Source: Phymatolithon calcareum (taxonomy: Eukaryota > Rhodophyta > Florideophyceae > Hapalidiales). Taken from it: 64,000 bases of DNA. The stretch's first letter is position 1; each line of letters begins with the position of its first letter. Location of the stretch: the NCBI GenBank assembly GCA_977006965.1, contig OZ345360.1, forward strand, positions 558,001 through 622,000, given 5' to 3'. The translations under genes and the position numbers were made by a program. Below are positions 32,201 through 41,549 of the stretch, in pieces. The notes beneath the pieces are model-generated. The model searched no databases. It saw only the letters and a program-made list of their open reading frames with translations, and was not told where the DNA came from.

Positions 32201-33432
32201 ATGATCCAAGCATCATCAACATCTCGTGGTCGCAGCAGGCATCCGATATAACTCTGAACAAGAGTTGACATAATCGCTTCGCGTGCAAGAAACCCCGCAT
32301 CAATGCATCTTGGAGTACATAAAAGACTCCCTGATAGCACAGCAAGTCCCCCAGCAGCACAATAGTTGGTGTTTTCACCCTCACCCAGATGTCCTAAAAA
32401 CAGTTGTTTGAAAGAAGTATAGGGGGGATCAAAGCCAAAGTAATCACGACAAAAGGCAAGCGCGCTCGAAAATAACGGTGGACTTGTTTGAACAAGTTTT
32501 TCAGCTTGGCCGGGTAGACAGAAATGGGTTACTGACTTTGGAAGGGCTGGGTCAGCAAATGGCATGAACGTTCCAGTCGCGACAACGATTTCTTTTGCGT
32601 GCGCTGGCACCCCGCTGCGATAAGAATACAACTTCCTTTCATAGAAGACTTCCTCATCCGCGGGAATAATACATGTTTCGGTCAATTCCCCAGAGGCAAC
32701 AACCATGAGCTCGCTGTCCACGGTGACGTCAAGATCAAAAATGTACCGATCACACCAGGTCAATGAGTCAACACAGGGCATCCAGCAGCGCACAAGACCA
32801 TATCTGCTCTCCGTCAGCATATACAATGGGTCTTGGAGAGAATTTTCTGCTATGGGGCTGCCATAAAACACAGCGCCAGCCGTGGGATTTGACACTTCGT
32901 ATTCCACTCGAACAGTCAATGCTGGCAGCTCATGGAGCAAAGCAGTCGCAGGAGGCATCGCGCTGGGAACTGGCCCGGGTGTCGTCCCGTTTTGTTCAGG
33001 CGCAAGAGCATTGAAATCGTCCAGAATGTCGGCGGAAATAGTTGGTGGAAGATCGATTTTGAGTTCTCCCTCGTGAGAAAATTCGCGCTGCACGTCGTAC
33101 TCCATTTTGACGTCCTCGCTCCTGTGGGGGGGAGAATCTGACGAAACCGCATTCAAAAGAGGTTCGTAGTCCAGAGGGCAATCCATGTTGAAAGAAGTTG
33201 CCATGCCGTTGACACTGCAGGACAAGACAGTGCATCTTCGCAAGTTAAGTTTGACAGTACAGCAATTTTGATTCAGCGCGCGCAATGAGAACTCAGCAAC
33301 TCCGCGAATAGTGTGAGTCTTCAGGTTTACATCGAGGTTGAGAAACTGATGTAGAATGCGCCAGCCGCGCGCTTTTTCCTTGTCATGGTACACGGAAGGC
33401 TTCACCTTCTCTGATTTGCTCGTTAAAACCAT
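29248..33432 (-). CDS. TAF2: TFIID subunit 2 (TAF2)
   Basis: A 1394-aa single-exon protein with the M1-aminopeptidase-like fold of TAF2, a TFIID subunit that contacts the initiator region in RNA polymerase II promoters. The N-terminus (GWRILHQFLNLDVNLKTHTIRG) and the block RYGLVRCWMPCVDSLTWCDRY are typical of TAF2. The region where aminopeptidases carry HEXXH and a downstream Glu reads LAREAIMSTLVQSYIGC...AWIIAGLTAHVT, so the zinc site is absent, as expected for this non-enzymatic family. A HEAT-like second half follows (LAQFGTESAGKALAAILEDD...). The last 250 residues are disordered, Lys/Pro-rich, and end in poly-Lys runs, as in other TAF2 tails. ATG at 33432. No intron is seen. Confidence 0.93.
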   Translation of the reverse strand: MVLTSKSEKVKPSVYHDKEKARGWRILHQFLNLDVNLKTHTIRGVAEFSLRALNQNCCTVKLNLRRCTVLSCSVNGMATSFNMDCPLDYEPLLNAVSSDSPPHRSEDVKMEYDVQREFSHEGELKIDLPPTISADILDDFNALAPEQNGTTPGPVPSAMPPATALLHELPALTVRVEYEVSNPTAGAVFYGSPIAENSLQDPLYMLTESRYGLVRCWMPCVDSLTWCDRYIFDLDVTVDSELMVVASGELTETCIIPADEEVFYERKLYSYRSGVPAHAKEIVVATGTFMPFADPALPKSVTHFCLPGQAEKLVQTSPPLFSSALAFCRDYFGFDPPYTSFKQLFLGHLGEGENTNYCAAGGLAVLSGSLLCTPRCIDAGFLAREAIMSTLVQSYIGCLLRPRDVDDAWIIAGLTAHVTALGLQSLFGRNWFRFRMLDEMNALCRESPASAVVLSQIDPGVHIDVTAQAARRRAHIIVYMIERRIGSDILRRALRDMVAEGRSVIVAVSAAYDRCKKTQGDSFWSSMESVHNLILKAFSTPNSLDSTNQETQADMDGEEEEDDVPPIASKRLGTGGTASGFDDGLCGIGVGPFLKRLRAICGTDVRPLVRLWAASRGVPRMQFGYRYNVRRHIIEFVVKQEGVDPGSLYKGKQGLQFVGTVNVKVMEVEGASDHSVEIRDAYFLAELPCHSRRTKHKATSQADKAVPHEAVPASPVVWVRVDTDLEWCMDASFTQAESGWASLLQGERDSLAQYKACRGLAQFGTESAGKALAAILEDDQVYWRVHAEAADALAQCKDGLDALLKFCRSRYTDQGDDGRENVKLNNFGNFRDYFVKRAIVKAIVKARDAADKLGVLRSRMLPEAVDFTLELLKGNDNAGNGYDDDFYVSDLINAAGTIAVGSVNDQDFSRSTTDDTSFSARAVQQIDRYRALDRLLPSKSGAVACAVLKSLSEYEAAKLGAMERKRLGTPMQDIISSRHEPNATLRRLMYEHCSPEKELRVRLQALHSLSLVYSGDLEVCLWLLARVDRDFAGEDIIEQGFKPSSGSIASRIESPMIRLGVLDGLNEAVRTKLWGKIDPPLVTALRRNTRRAKSICIRIRRLMVGDADDRIRMSAYRFATKVWGKGPPVCFLGRTEYAEACKLAVQFANDPTQLRKRVIPLEHRLSGLQSPVQFKASKSVKHHKPLRSLPVSTSAKPPPSKPILISKPQPPNPLLSKPAPKPTGSIRTSAPTLKLLSKPVVESTPVRKIVLTSKPAPSEPAPLPVLPLRSKANPLTISLDKNALANWGSADLKKMSFSADALDSEDVRYIRKAWKERQRRGANVDSSAAERSARGSNDYGENGEAGTENHRGEDGEHRKKKKKKKKRRHSDVEGSELEHGHHSSRKEKRKKKRK

Positions 33433-33974
33433 GTCACGGATGTTGAGTTCGCGAGCGCCGAGCGCTGCGGCGGTAACCTGCGCAACACGCCAGGGTCCGC
33501 TGCCCCGTTAATCCGGGCAGAGAGTCGCATCTCCTCCATTTCTTAAATTCGATAAGTGATGCGACCCAAAATTGAAACTTTCACGAAACAATAACTTGGC
33601 ACTTTATAATTAGACACATTTTGGAAAATCTGAATATTTTCTCAAAATCTGGAGAATATATGGAGTTGCAAAATGCATATGATAAGCCAGCGAGGATAAA
33701 CTTTGGGTTTGACCAAACTTTGAGAACGAGTGTAGTACAAACGAAAGGACTGTCTCATTTTGTGACTGTATCCCTTGTAAAGCTTATATATCATTCCCAA
33801 ACGATTTTAATCCCAAGTTAGGATCAGTCAGAACTCAGAACCTCCATTCGAGAATACTGCACATGAGGCGGCTATCTTTTGGAGTCGCAACAGTCGCAAA
33901 AGACAGAAGGCCCTTCACCGCTTCCATCCTCCTCACTGCCCTGTTTCGTGGTGCGCCAGTACAGTATCTGCAAG
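33433..33974. promoter_or_regulatory. Shared upstream region of divergent TAF2 and UBE2T
   Basis: 542 bp between the two start codons. No TATA box is obvious. In-frame codons without support precede the UBE2T ATG. Confidence 0.4.
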
Positions 33975-34571
33975 ATGGCCAGCGGGATGCAGACTCGCCG
34001 AATGAAACGGGAGCTGGAAATGCTAGCGAAAGGTGCAGCGCCAGGAGTTGCTGCTTGGCCGCGCGGATCGGGAGACCGATTAGACCGGCTGGAAGGTGAA
34101 ATAGTTGGGGCATCTGGAACGCCGTACGCGGACGGCGTCTTTCGGTTGGACATTCAGATACCTCCCGAGTATCCCTTGAAGCCGCCTAGCATCCGCTTCA
34201 TGACCAAGATTTATCATCCGAACATAGACACTGAGGGAAGAATTTGTCTCGATACGCTGAATATGCCGCCGAAAGGTGCTTGGAAACCGTCTCTGAATAT
34301 ATCCACTGTGCTAACGACTATCCAGGCCCTTATGTCCACCCCGAACCCGGACGATGGTCTGATGCCGGAAATCTCTGACCAGTTTCGGCGCAACCGAGCT
34401 CTCTTCGAACGCACTGCAGCGCAATGGACTAAGGCCCATGCTTCTGGTTCCAGTTCCGCTGCTGCCAATCCTTCGACTTCAGTGGAAAACCCCAAAAGTG
34501 CTGCCGGTCCTTCTCGGTCACAGGAGTTGGAACGAGAAATTCTTGTTGAAGACTCGGACCTGGAAGATTAA
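33975..34571 (+). CDS. UBE2T: Ubiquitin-conjugating enzyme E2 T
   Basis: From the ATG at 33975 (CAAGATGG context) this gives 198 aa starting MASGMQTRRMKRELEML, which matches the UBE2T N-terminus. An upstream in-frame extension of 32 codons is less likely. The UBC fold is complete: GTPYADGVFRLDIQIP, YPLKPPSIRF, the HPNI motif and the active-site Cys in GRICLDTLNMPPKGAWKPSLNI. The PPKGAWKPSLNI loop and PNPDDGLMPEIS are characteristic of UBE2T. UBE2T is the E2 that monoubiquitinates FANCD2/FANCI with the FANCL ligase in interstrand-crosslink repair in the nucleus. The Ser/Ala-rich, acidic C-terminal tail (ending EDSDLED) is not conserved. The role in this organism is inferred from family. Confidence 0.9.
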   Translation: MASGMQTRRMKRELEMLAKGAAPGVAAWPRGSGDRLDRLEGEIVGASGTPYADGVFRLDIQIPPEYPLKPPSIRFMTKIYHPNIDTEGRICLDTLNMPPKGAWKPSLNISTVLTTIQALMSTPNPDDGLMPEISDQFRRNRALFERTAAQWTKAHASGSSSAAANPSTSVENPKSAAGPSRSQELEREILVEDSDLED

Positions 34572-34667
34572 CCCCAACTATTTTCTAAAATATCCTGTAC
34601 CTTGATAGTACCTTTATTTCATGAACACGATGACCGGCAACCACAATATTGGTAGCTTTGATATTTT

Positions 34668-37031
34668 AGATTTCTTTCTTTCTTTATTGCGGAAAGATCG
34701 CTCACATTTATGGTAAGCGTCTAGAGCAGCTAATTCGTCGGCAGCATTATTTCTTGGAATTCGACAGTGACTAGGAATCCAAATGCCTTCGACAAAGATA
34801 CCCTTGGACATCAGCTGCTCCATAAGGCCCCAAAGTTTCCGTATCATCTCCCCGTATCCCCTTGGTTCACCGTCAATGGCATCGATAGCGCTCCTACTGT
34901 CAGTGAACCACCGTATAGTGCTTCCAGGTGCGAATGGGATCTTCAAAACTTCTTGGAACGCATGGGCAGCGGCAAAGACCTCGGCGTCATATGAAGATCC
35001 AACAGCTCCTGCCGTCAGCGCCAATTCCTTCACCATTTCGTTTCCGTTCATCAGCAAAATCCCTGCGCCGCCGACATTAGCAGGTATGGTTCTATACATG
35101 TCTAGCATATCGCCATCCTCATCACAAAGAACCACATGCTGTTTGGAAACGGTTGGAGTGGAGGCATACGCATGTTTGTCACCGTCGTCGTAGAAAAGGA
35201 GAATATCCGGTGGTTTCCCGTGTCGAGTCGAAAACTTCGCTACCGCCGGGCTGTCTTGATGGTGCAATACATCGAATTTCTTCAGCGTCGCGGTGTACCA
35301 GCCTTCATCTCAGTTCACCGAGACTCGTTCGTCATTTTGAAAATCGCGGATGAACTCGGTGGGTATTTCTCCAACGCTGCCATCTGTCCATAGTTCAATG
35401 GCCGCTGGTTGCATGACTTCCCGCTCGAGTATCAGAGCCTCTGCGGCTAGTCTCTTTTCCTTTTCCCCATCCTTTGCTGACACAGGGGTAAGAAAACTGC
35501 AATACTTGTTCTTCGAACGGTCCTTCCCAATTGGTGGATGGAATCCATCTCGCGGGACCGCAAGAATTCCCTTTTCAGCGAGCTGTTGGGTACTAGTCTC
35601 GCGCCATGATCGCACTTGTCTCTTCGGTTTCGCCACACGAGTGTTCATTGCACCTGTAACTGGGGTGTCCGGCGACAATCTTAACGCTTTTTCGATCACC
35701 ATGGTAGCCTCCAGTTCTCCAAAATCATGCAGTGCCTTCATGCCAGTAAGCAGCCGAAGTTTCGAAATCTTTGTAGCTTTCAAGCAACCGGTGGAGACTC
35801 GAGCGGCTTCGATTCTCGAACTTCCACTTGCTTGATGTGGTTGTCAGCCCCGTGTACCGCGTAGGCCGAGGCTCCGTATAGCGCTACTGGTTCACAGTGG
35901 CTTTTTCGGAATGACTCAAATCGCATGTGACTCAGCTCCCCAAGTAGTTCCACTGAGAGCGCGCATGAACCGAGTCTTTGATTTGAGCTTTCTTCCGGTT
36001 TGTGAGCAGTGTTTCTTGAAGCTAAGTCGCTGGTCAAAATGGACTCCAAGATATTTGTAGTCCGCCACCGCCTCGATCACTGCTCCCGACATGCTGATCA
36101 TTCCGCCGATCCGATGCATCGGAGGCTTGCCACGTCGGGCGAATCCTAGGACTTTGCACTTGCGAGCATTGACTGTTATGCGCAATCCTTTGCAATGCTG
36201 TGCAAGAATATGAGCAGCTTGGTTGAGTTTGTCAATGACGTCATCCCAGTTTTTTCCGACTGCGTGGAAACTGGTGTCATCAGCAAAGCTGAATTGAACC
36301 AGACCGTCAAGATTGACATCCAAGTCAGAAATGTACAAGTTCCAAAGACCTGGGGATAGCGAGCTTCCTTGGGGAAGGCCGTAACCAAGAACTCGAGATT
36401 TAGAAATAGCATTGTTCCTCAACCCTCTAGCTCTCCTGTCCGATAGATAGGAATGAAGCCAGCAGAGTAAATTTGGGTCACACTGGAGGTCCGACAGTTT
36501 TGCGAGCAGCTTAGGAATTACCACTCGATCGTATGCGGCGCTGAAATCTATAAACAGTGCTGCGCATTTTTGATGCCGTGCAAAGGCGTCAGCGGTACGT
36601 TGTGCCATTGCCGCTATGTGTTCCTGCGTACCGCGATGTCGTCGGAATCCAGCTTGACTCGACGGTAGCTTCGACTCTGTCCACGCCGAGAATCTTAATC
36701 CGACCAGTCGCTCCGCGACTCGATTAATGATAGAGGAAAGAGATATCGGTCGTAGAGTTGCTGGGTCGTTAGGCTTTGGGATGCCAATCAGGAGAGCCTG
36801 TATCCAGGCGGCAGGGACACAACCCTCGCACCAGCTCCAGTTCACAAGATCGAGGAGATGCTGAGTTGCCGTGGGAGATAAGTTGCGGAGAAATGAAACC
36901 TCCACACCGTCGGGACCCGTTGCTGTTCGGGTTGGCATGGCCCTAATTGTAGCAGTGAGCTCACGCATGGAAAACTCAATTGTGCTAGACCGTTTCCAGT
37001 GCGCTTGGCGAACCGCGCTGATGTATTCCAT
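34668..37031 (-). mobile_element. LINE-A copy 3: RT plus RNase H, frameshifted, with an internal deletion
   Basis: The longest LINE-A copy. The reverse-transcriptase frame (35916-37031, 371 aa) shows IPKPNDPATLRPISL, SSQAGFRRHRGTQEH, FIDFSAAYDRV (catalytic Asp), GLPQGSSLSPGLWNLYISDL and FSFADDTSF (xADD). Coding then moves to other frames near 35930 and 35785, giving ELWTDGSVG (first RNase H Asp). It shifts again near 35270 to the piece with SSYDAEVF, WFTDSRS and WIPSHC. After AADELA the sequence jumps straight to the 3' end (CERSFRNKERKK), so the zinc-finger part is deleted. The tail is (TTTC)n on the plus strand at 34671-34690. The WTDGS strand and the GGAG strand are about 75 residues apart, unusually far for RNase H. 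Confidence 0.85.
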
Positions 37032-37377
37032 TTTCAGACGAAGGTCCTCATTCTTGTTCCGATTCCGATTCTTTGCGACATAGTCCTTGACGATTTGAGC
37101 AGCGAGTTACTCTGCTGGTTTTTTGAAACTTTCGCGAGGATGAATGACACTTCATGTGCGGGCCAAAAATGCACGGCCAGTACTGGGCAATGTTTCCATG
37201 AAGAAATTAGAGTAACATGCCTCGTTCTGCTTCGTCAATTGAATGGACACAATTTTTCCGTTCTCTTGCAGAAAGGGAGTGGTTTAGTCTGCCCAACATT
37301 CTTCTTTCACCTGGCATAAGCAGTACAACTGGCCCGGATGATACTATGCACACCTTCGCTCAACGAGCTGTTCGACC
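37032..37377. other. Spacer
   Basis: Nothing recognisable; it may include the remaining 5' part of LINE-A copy 3 on the minus strand. Confidence 0.4.
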
Positions 37378-37599
37378 ATGCTTGCCCTCCGCCGCATCCT
37401 ACAGCGGTTTAGTTACACCGTCCAGCCGATCCATGCACGGCGCGGAAATGACATGCCTGTATATAGGCCGTACGTCCACGGCGAATATGGCTTCTTCAAC
37501 ATGCCATATGTGGAGCGAACAGCAAACTATGAAGCGTTGGCTGATTTTCACCACCGTGTTCTTTGGCAAGGCCGTCTTACTACCTTCTACCATTCATGA
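37378..37599 (+). CDS. Hypothetical small protein with mitochondrial-type presequence (73 aa)
   Basis: The ATG (GACCATGC context) opens a frame whose first 22 residues (MLALRRILQRFSYTVQPIHA) are basic and lack acidic residues, as in a mitochondrial presequence. The rest is rich in aromatic and His residues (YRPYVHGEYGFFNMPYVERT...FHHRVLWQGR), like small respiratory-complex accessory subunits. I recognise no specific family. The gene call rests on composition and start context only. Confidence 0.45.
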   Translation: MLALRRILQRFSYTVQPIHARRGNDMPVYRPYVHGEYGFFNMPYVERTANYEALADFHHRVLWQGRLTTFYHS

Positions 37600-37902
37600 C
37601 ATAAGGCAACTGCCGCATACAGCAGCTGTATCTCCATGACGAGGACATAGTGCGTTCCACTGTGATTGCAATGTAGCGCTTCGAAGCGGGACTCATGCTC
37701 GATCTGTAGGGGCATCGATGCTGGCGTCGCCTTCCGGCGCTTACATCGACAGAGGTGCTCTATCACTGCTCATGGGGCCATTTTCCCAACCTGCATGCTA
37801 TGTGTAGTATTGCACAAATGTCAGGCCTGGAGGTGGGGGCGAAAGCGCGGGCTTGTGAGGAACAAAAAGATGATTGCCTACTGGACAACGGAGCTGGCCG
37901 AT

Positions 37903-37988
37903 TAGGGTTTCTGCAGCATGACGTAAAAGCTGCGTAGGGACACGTCGATGTCCCTAAGCAACTTCTACTTTACTGGACAGAAACCCTA
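37903..37988. mobile_element. 86-bp fold-back MITE
   Basis: TAGGGTTTCTG at 37903-37913 is repeated inverted at 37978-37988. The two halves keep pairing inwards (GTAAAAGCTGC against GTAGAAGTTGC; TAGGGACA at 37935-37942 against TGTCCCTA at 37949-37956). The outermost TA could be a TA target duplication, as for Tc1/mariner-type MITEs. No coding capacity. Confidence 0.65.
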
Positions 37989-39088
37989 TTTGGCCTGTGT
38001 TGGTTTCCGCAGTTGACAAAAACAAGGCCTCGGACCATTCCATAGAAACGATTATGTATAGTCTGATAAATTCTCATCAACGTACCATCTCATGATGATC
38101 GAGGATGTGCCCTTGCAGCACATTTGACGGTTATTATCCGGCCCACGGAAAATTCACTTGCCTCTGGGCACAATTCCCAGAACCACAATCTGTGCATTCC
38201 TCAGATCACTATGCAGCAAAGTAGTATGTTTCCGGTCGTCGGGCCAACACAATCTCGAGGATTTATAGGAAGGAAATATCTGCCCAGTGCACTCAACTTG
38301 CGCGTGGAGAAGTAAGATCGTGCGCATGGCTTTCTGTCAACAGACAATCAAATTCGTTTTCGTCTTCCTGTGCCATGTGACCGAACGTGCAGAACAGAAG
38401 GAACCGCTGCTATGGATGATCCTGAGACCACTGAGCTCAATAACCACTCCCAGGCACACTTTCTGCCGTCTGCGATCTCTTTTGTACAATAATGTGCCGT
38501 CAGCCGCGGCTGACGGCACATTATTTGAAGCGCGCTTCAAACTGAGGAGGCTTGACCTTTTGCGCTTGGTATGAAAATATCACAAACAATCTTTGCCAAA
38601 TTAGGGCACTGTAATGCGCATCATAGGGGCACTAATTGGATATTTTTGACAAAAGTCTACTTTCATTGGACTTGAAACATATGAGAGTATTCCCGGTATC
38701 AACGTATCCTTATTTTCTACTGCGTCATGGTTTTAGCAGACACAGCCAGGCCCGGCAGGAGAGTGGACAACCCTTGTCCGAAACTTTAATAGAAAAATAC
38801 AGTGCACAACGGAATTGTCCATACATGACCTCACGTATCTAGGTGGCCATGTCCAGCACTATATTGCGCATCACAGCGCCGTTGATTTCGTACTTACCCA
38901 GAGAGTGCCAACCTGCAGTAAAATCAGAATTTTCATAAATAAATTTCAAGAATTACAGAATCCAGAGCCAAACCACTCTGTGGTGACTCCAATTCCCCAT
39001 CGTCCTAATCTTTCCTCGTGCTGTGCTACATCTCTGCTTTGCTTCGCAACGAACACCAGATTCCACCTTGGCCATCACCACCACCATC
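37989..39088. other. Spacer upstream of the bHLH gene
   Basis: No gene is supported. The 38-bp perfect palindrome at 38488-38525 is the only clear structure. Confidence 0.5.
38488..38525. repeat. Perfect 38-bp palindrome
   Basis: AATAATGTGCCGTCAGCCG is followed immediately by its exact reverse complement, with no spacer. The centre is at 38506/38507. Confidence 0.9.
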
Positions 39089-40210
39089 ATGCTTCCTACG
39101 CAGACTCAGCCGATGTATTTCGGCGAACTGTTCTCTGAAATCCAAACCAACGCTCCACCCAACCCGTCGGCCAACCGCGCCCCGAGCGCAACAACATGCG
39201 ACCCGACATTAGTACCACAGACGCAGGCTGATGCTCATCTTCTCGCGCAGAACCGTCCGCCTCCGCCGCTACTGCGTCCAGCTCAACTCCCAGAAGACTT
39301 CTCATTCGTCCAAGGTGAAGATGAGGATGACGATGGCGATGATGAAAGCGAGGGTCTTCGTGCCCATCCACCCTCTCAACCTGATCCCCAATCTCAGTCG
39401 CCACCAGAACGACCTGCGGGCAAGCGACGGAAGCAGGAACTGCACCGACGACACAGCAAAAGATACAGGGATAATCTCGGTGAACTTTTCAGTGAGCTTG
39501 AACAACTTCTTCCACAGGTTGTTCCAGATTGCAAACTCAAGACTAAATCTCAAATTATCGCTACCAGTGTTAACGCTGTCAAGAAGTTGAAAATGGAGGT
39601 ATCGACTTTGGAAATGAGATACGTCATGTCAAGTCCAGCTAATCGTGCCAAGTGGGTTGAGGATACCGTAGCCAACGCCACCGTCATTCAGGACGCTATT
39701 GAACCTTTCATGCGCCTATTGCTCGGCTTGCAGAGCTGGAAACACTCCGAACTGTGGATGCGAATGAATAGAAGTGAAGGTGGTGATGATAGTGCGGTGG
39801 ACAATTCCTTCGTGCTTCGATTGGAACGCGTCACTTCTGCGACTATGTCGCATATCTCCGAGGCGTTTCAGGACTTTGTCAAGATGTCTCAGATTATGAC
39901 GTTCGAGTCTGGCGATGGCAGTATGGTCGGCCGTATCGCAACATATTTGTCACCGGAATGGCTGGACTTAAATGACGCGAAAGCGCTAGCCGGTTTCAAA
40001 AGGGGGGAATTAGCATTAAGATGTGGATTAATGGTTTGTTTCGCTGTTCCGTTCCTGATTCGAGGGCATGTCGTTGCGGTCGTATTGTTTTACGATAATC
40101 AGCCGAGAACAGATATGCAGCAACGTGTGAGTGTAGCACAGGATATTGCGAGTGCAATTGGCAATTGTTACGGTGCACTGACACCGAAGAAGGAACAGAG
40201 CGGACGGTGA
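39089..40210 (+). CDS. bHLH transcription factor with C-terminal GAF-like domain
   Basis: A 373-aa protein from the first in-frame ATG. A Pro/Gln-rich N-terminus and an acidic stretch (EDEDDDGDDESE) precede the bHLH at about 112-176: basic region KRRKQELHRRHSKRYRDNL, helix 1 GELFSELEQLLP, loop, helix 2 KLKTKSQIIATSVNAVKKL. In the basic region the His-5 and Arg-13 positions are kept, but the E-box-contacting Glu-9 is Ser, so canonical CANNTG binding is doubtful. Residues about 203-358 look like the GAF-like fold of NIN-like regulators (GSMVGRIATYLSPEWLD..., LRCGLMVCFAVPFLIRGHVVAVVLFY). It is probably a nuclear regulator with a small-molecule or dimerisation module. Ligand and targets are unknown. 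Confidence 0.8.
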   Translation: MLPTQTQPMYFGELFSEIQTNAPPNPSANRAPSATTCDPTLVPQTQADAHLLAQNRPPPPLLRPAQLPEDFSFVQGEDEDDDGDDESEGLRAHPPSQPDPQSQSPPERPAGKRRKQELHRRHSKRYRDNLGELFSELEQLLPQVVPDCKLKTKSQIIATSVNAVKKLKMEVSTLEMRYVMSSPANRAKWVEDTVANATVIQDAIEPFMRLLLGLQSWKHSELWMRMNRSEGGDDSAVDNSFVLRLERVTSATMSHISEAFQDFVKMSQIMTFESGDGSMVGRIATYLSPEWLDLNDAKALAGFKRGELALRCGLMVCFAVPFLIRGHVVAVVLFYDNQPRTDMQQRVSVAQDIASAIGNCYGALTPKKEQSGR

Positions 40211-41048
40211 ATATCTGTAAGTGCATCCTCTCCACAGTTGTTTAGTGTAAACAATCTAGGATGAAGATTTCGATCTTGATGGCTTTCATTTGTCAATTAC
40301 GTGGTGAGCAAAACCTCAGCATACTGCTTGGATCCGTTGGTACATGTTTGCCCAGCTTACATTCTTTTAACCTCATTGTCCCCAAGTAAGGAGTCTTGCG
40401 CCGAAGCTTTTGGAGACTCTGCGTGTTGAATGTGTGCCTACCGCTCTTGCGAACAACATAAGCGGACAAGGCGGAATGAAAAGGAAGACCTTCCTCTCGT
40501 CAAGTACGTTCGAGATTGCCCAGAGGAGAATGAGATGTGTATTTGTTTTAGCCATTGGCCATTTGCGAGCAGGGAAAGGAGTCCTTGGTTCATCTATCGC
40601 TCTGCAAATATCAAGAGGAGACATGGATTTTAGTCGTTGCTCTTGGTTGTGTTCAGATTTTTGATTCCCTCTTGGGCAATTGCATCGTTCGTTGTCGCAA
40701 AAATCGCTGGTTCGTCCTTCACTGCACAATTATTCTTTTAAGAAATGATTATGAAACTCAAGAATGTGTTTTCCACTCATTCCAACCATTTGAACCCCTG
40801 CCAATTCATATACGCAGCAAAGAGAAATCCAATGGTGCAACAACGCATGAATCCAGCATGGTGAAGTCGTTGTCGAAGCTATCGCCTTCGCTGCTAGTCG
40901 CATGCAGTTGTTCCACTCTGACTGAGTTCTTCTCGGCGCTCGTGGTCAGAGAAGACAACAGCGAGCTATTGTAAAGTTATGTTAGAGACATTTGTAACCC
41001 TCGGAATGAGTCGTCCAGAATATGTCAACTGTGTTGCGTTTCATGCAC
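40211..41048. other. Spacer after the bHLH gene
   Basis: Only unsupported short frames are present; it includes the probable 3' UTRs of both convergent genes. Confidence 0.4.
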
Positions 41049-41549
41049 TTACTTTTGCTTGGTGTCTCCATCGAAGAGAGAGTCCGTATTGGGCGTTAGT
41101 GCCATGTGTTTTAAACCCAAAGGGGAGACATGGGTGCCTTCCATGCGACTGTTGTCCTTGGCAGAACGGTCATCATGTGGAATTAAAAATGTCACTTTAC
41201 GATCTTTGCGAGCTGGCTTCTTTTGCAGCTGATGTTCCTCTTCTTCATCGAGAACATCGTCGAATAACCGAGCAGCGATGCTGTTCATAACTCGTCGACG
41301 TTGAACACGTCCGTAGTTTACGCCCATTTCTGGAGGCTTCCGCACACCTGCAGACCGGCCTGTAATCTCACATGAAACGGTAATATGCGATAGCATAATA
41401 AGGTCAGAGTATTGGAAGGGAATTTTGCTCTTCCAGAAAGAAGACAAACGACGCTTACGTCCCGGTTCGGAGCTGCGGTTCTGTTTCTCCAGCTGCGCCT
41501 GGAATTCTCTCGTCAAGCGATGCATTTTCTCACTTCCCGGTCGCGTCAT
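41049..41549 (-). CDS. Hypothetical basic protein (166 aa)
   Basis: ATG at 41549. The N-terminal 45 residues are Arg/Lys-rich and helical (EKMHRLTREFQAQLEKQ...GRKRRLSSFWKS). A middle part reads NYGRVQRRRVMNSIAARLFDDVLDEEEEHQL. The tail is polar (GTHVSPLGLKHMALTPNTDSLFDGD). The acidic/basic switching suggests a nuclear or nucleolar protein. No family is recognised. The call rests on frame length and biased composition. Confidence 0.5.
   Translation of the reverse strand: MTRPGSEKMHRLTREFQAQLEKQNRSSEPGRKRRLSSFWKSKIPFQYSDLIMLSHITVSCEITGRSAGVRKPPEMGVNYGRVQRRRVMNSIAARLFDDVLDEEEEHQLQKKPARKDRKVTFLIPHDDRSAKDNSRMEGTHVSPLGLKHMALTPNTDSLFDGDTKQK

Noticed and set aside
37217-37639. 140-aa frame overlapping the small hypothetical gene
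   Set aside because: Ser/Thr-rich sequence with no feature; the 37378 frame has the better start and a presequence-like N-terminus.
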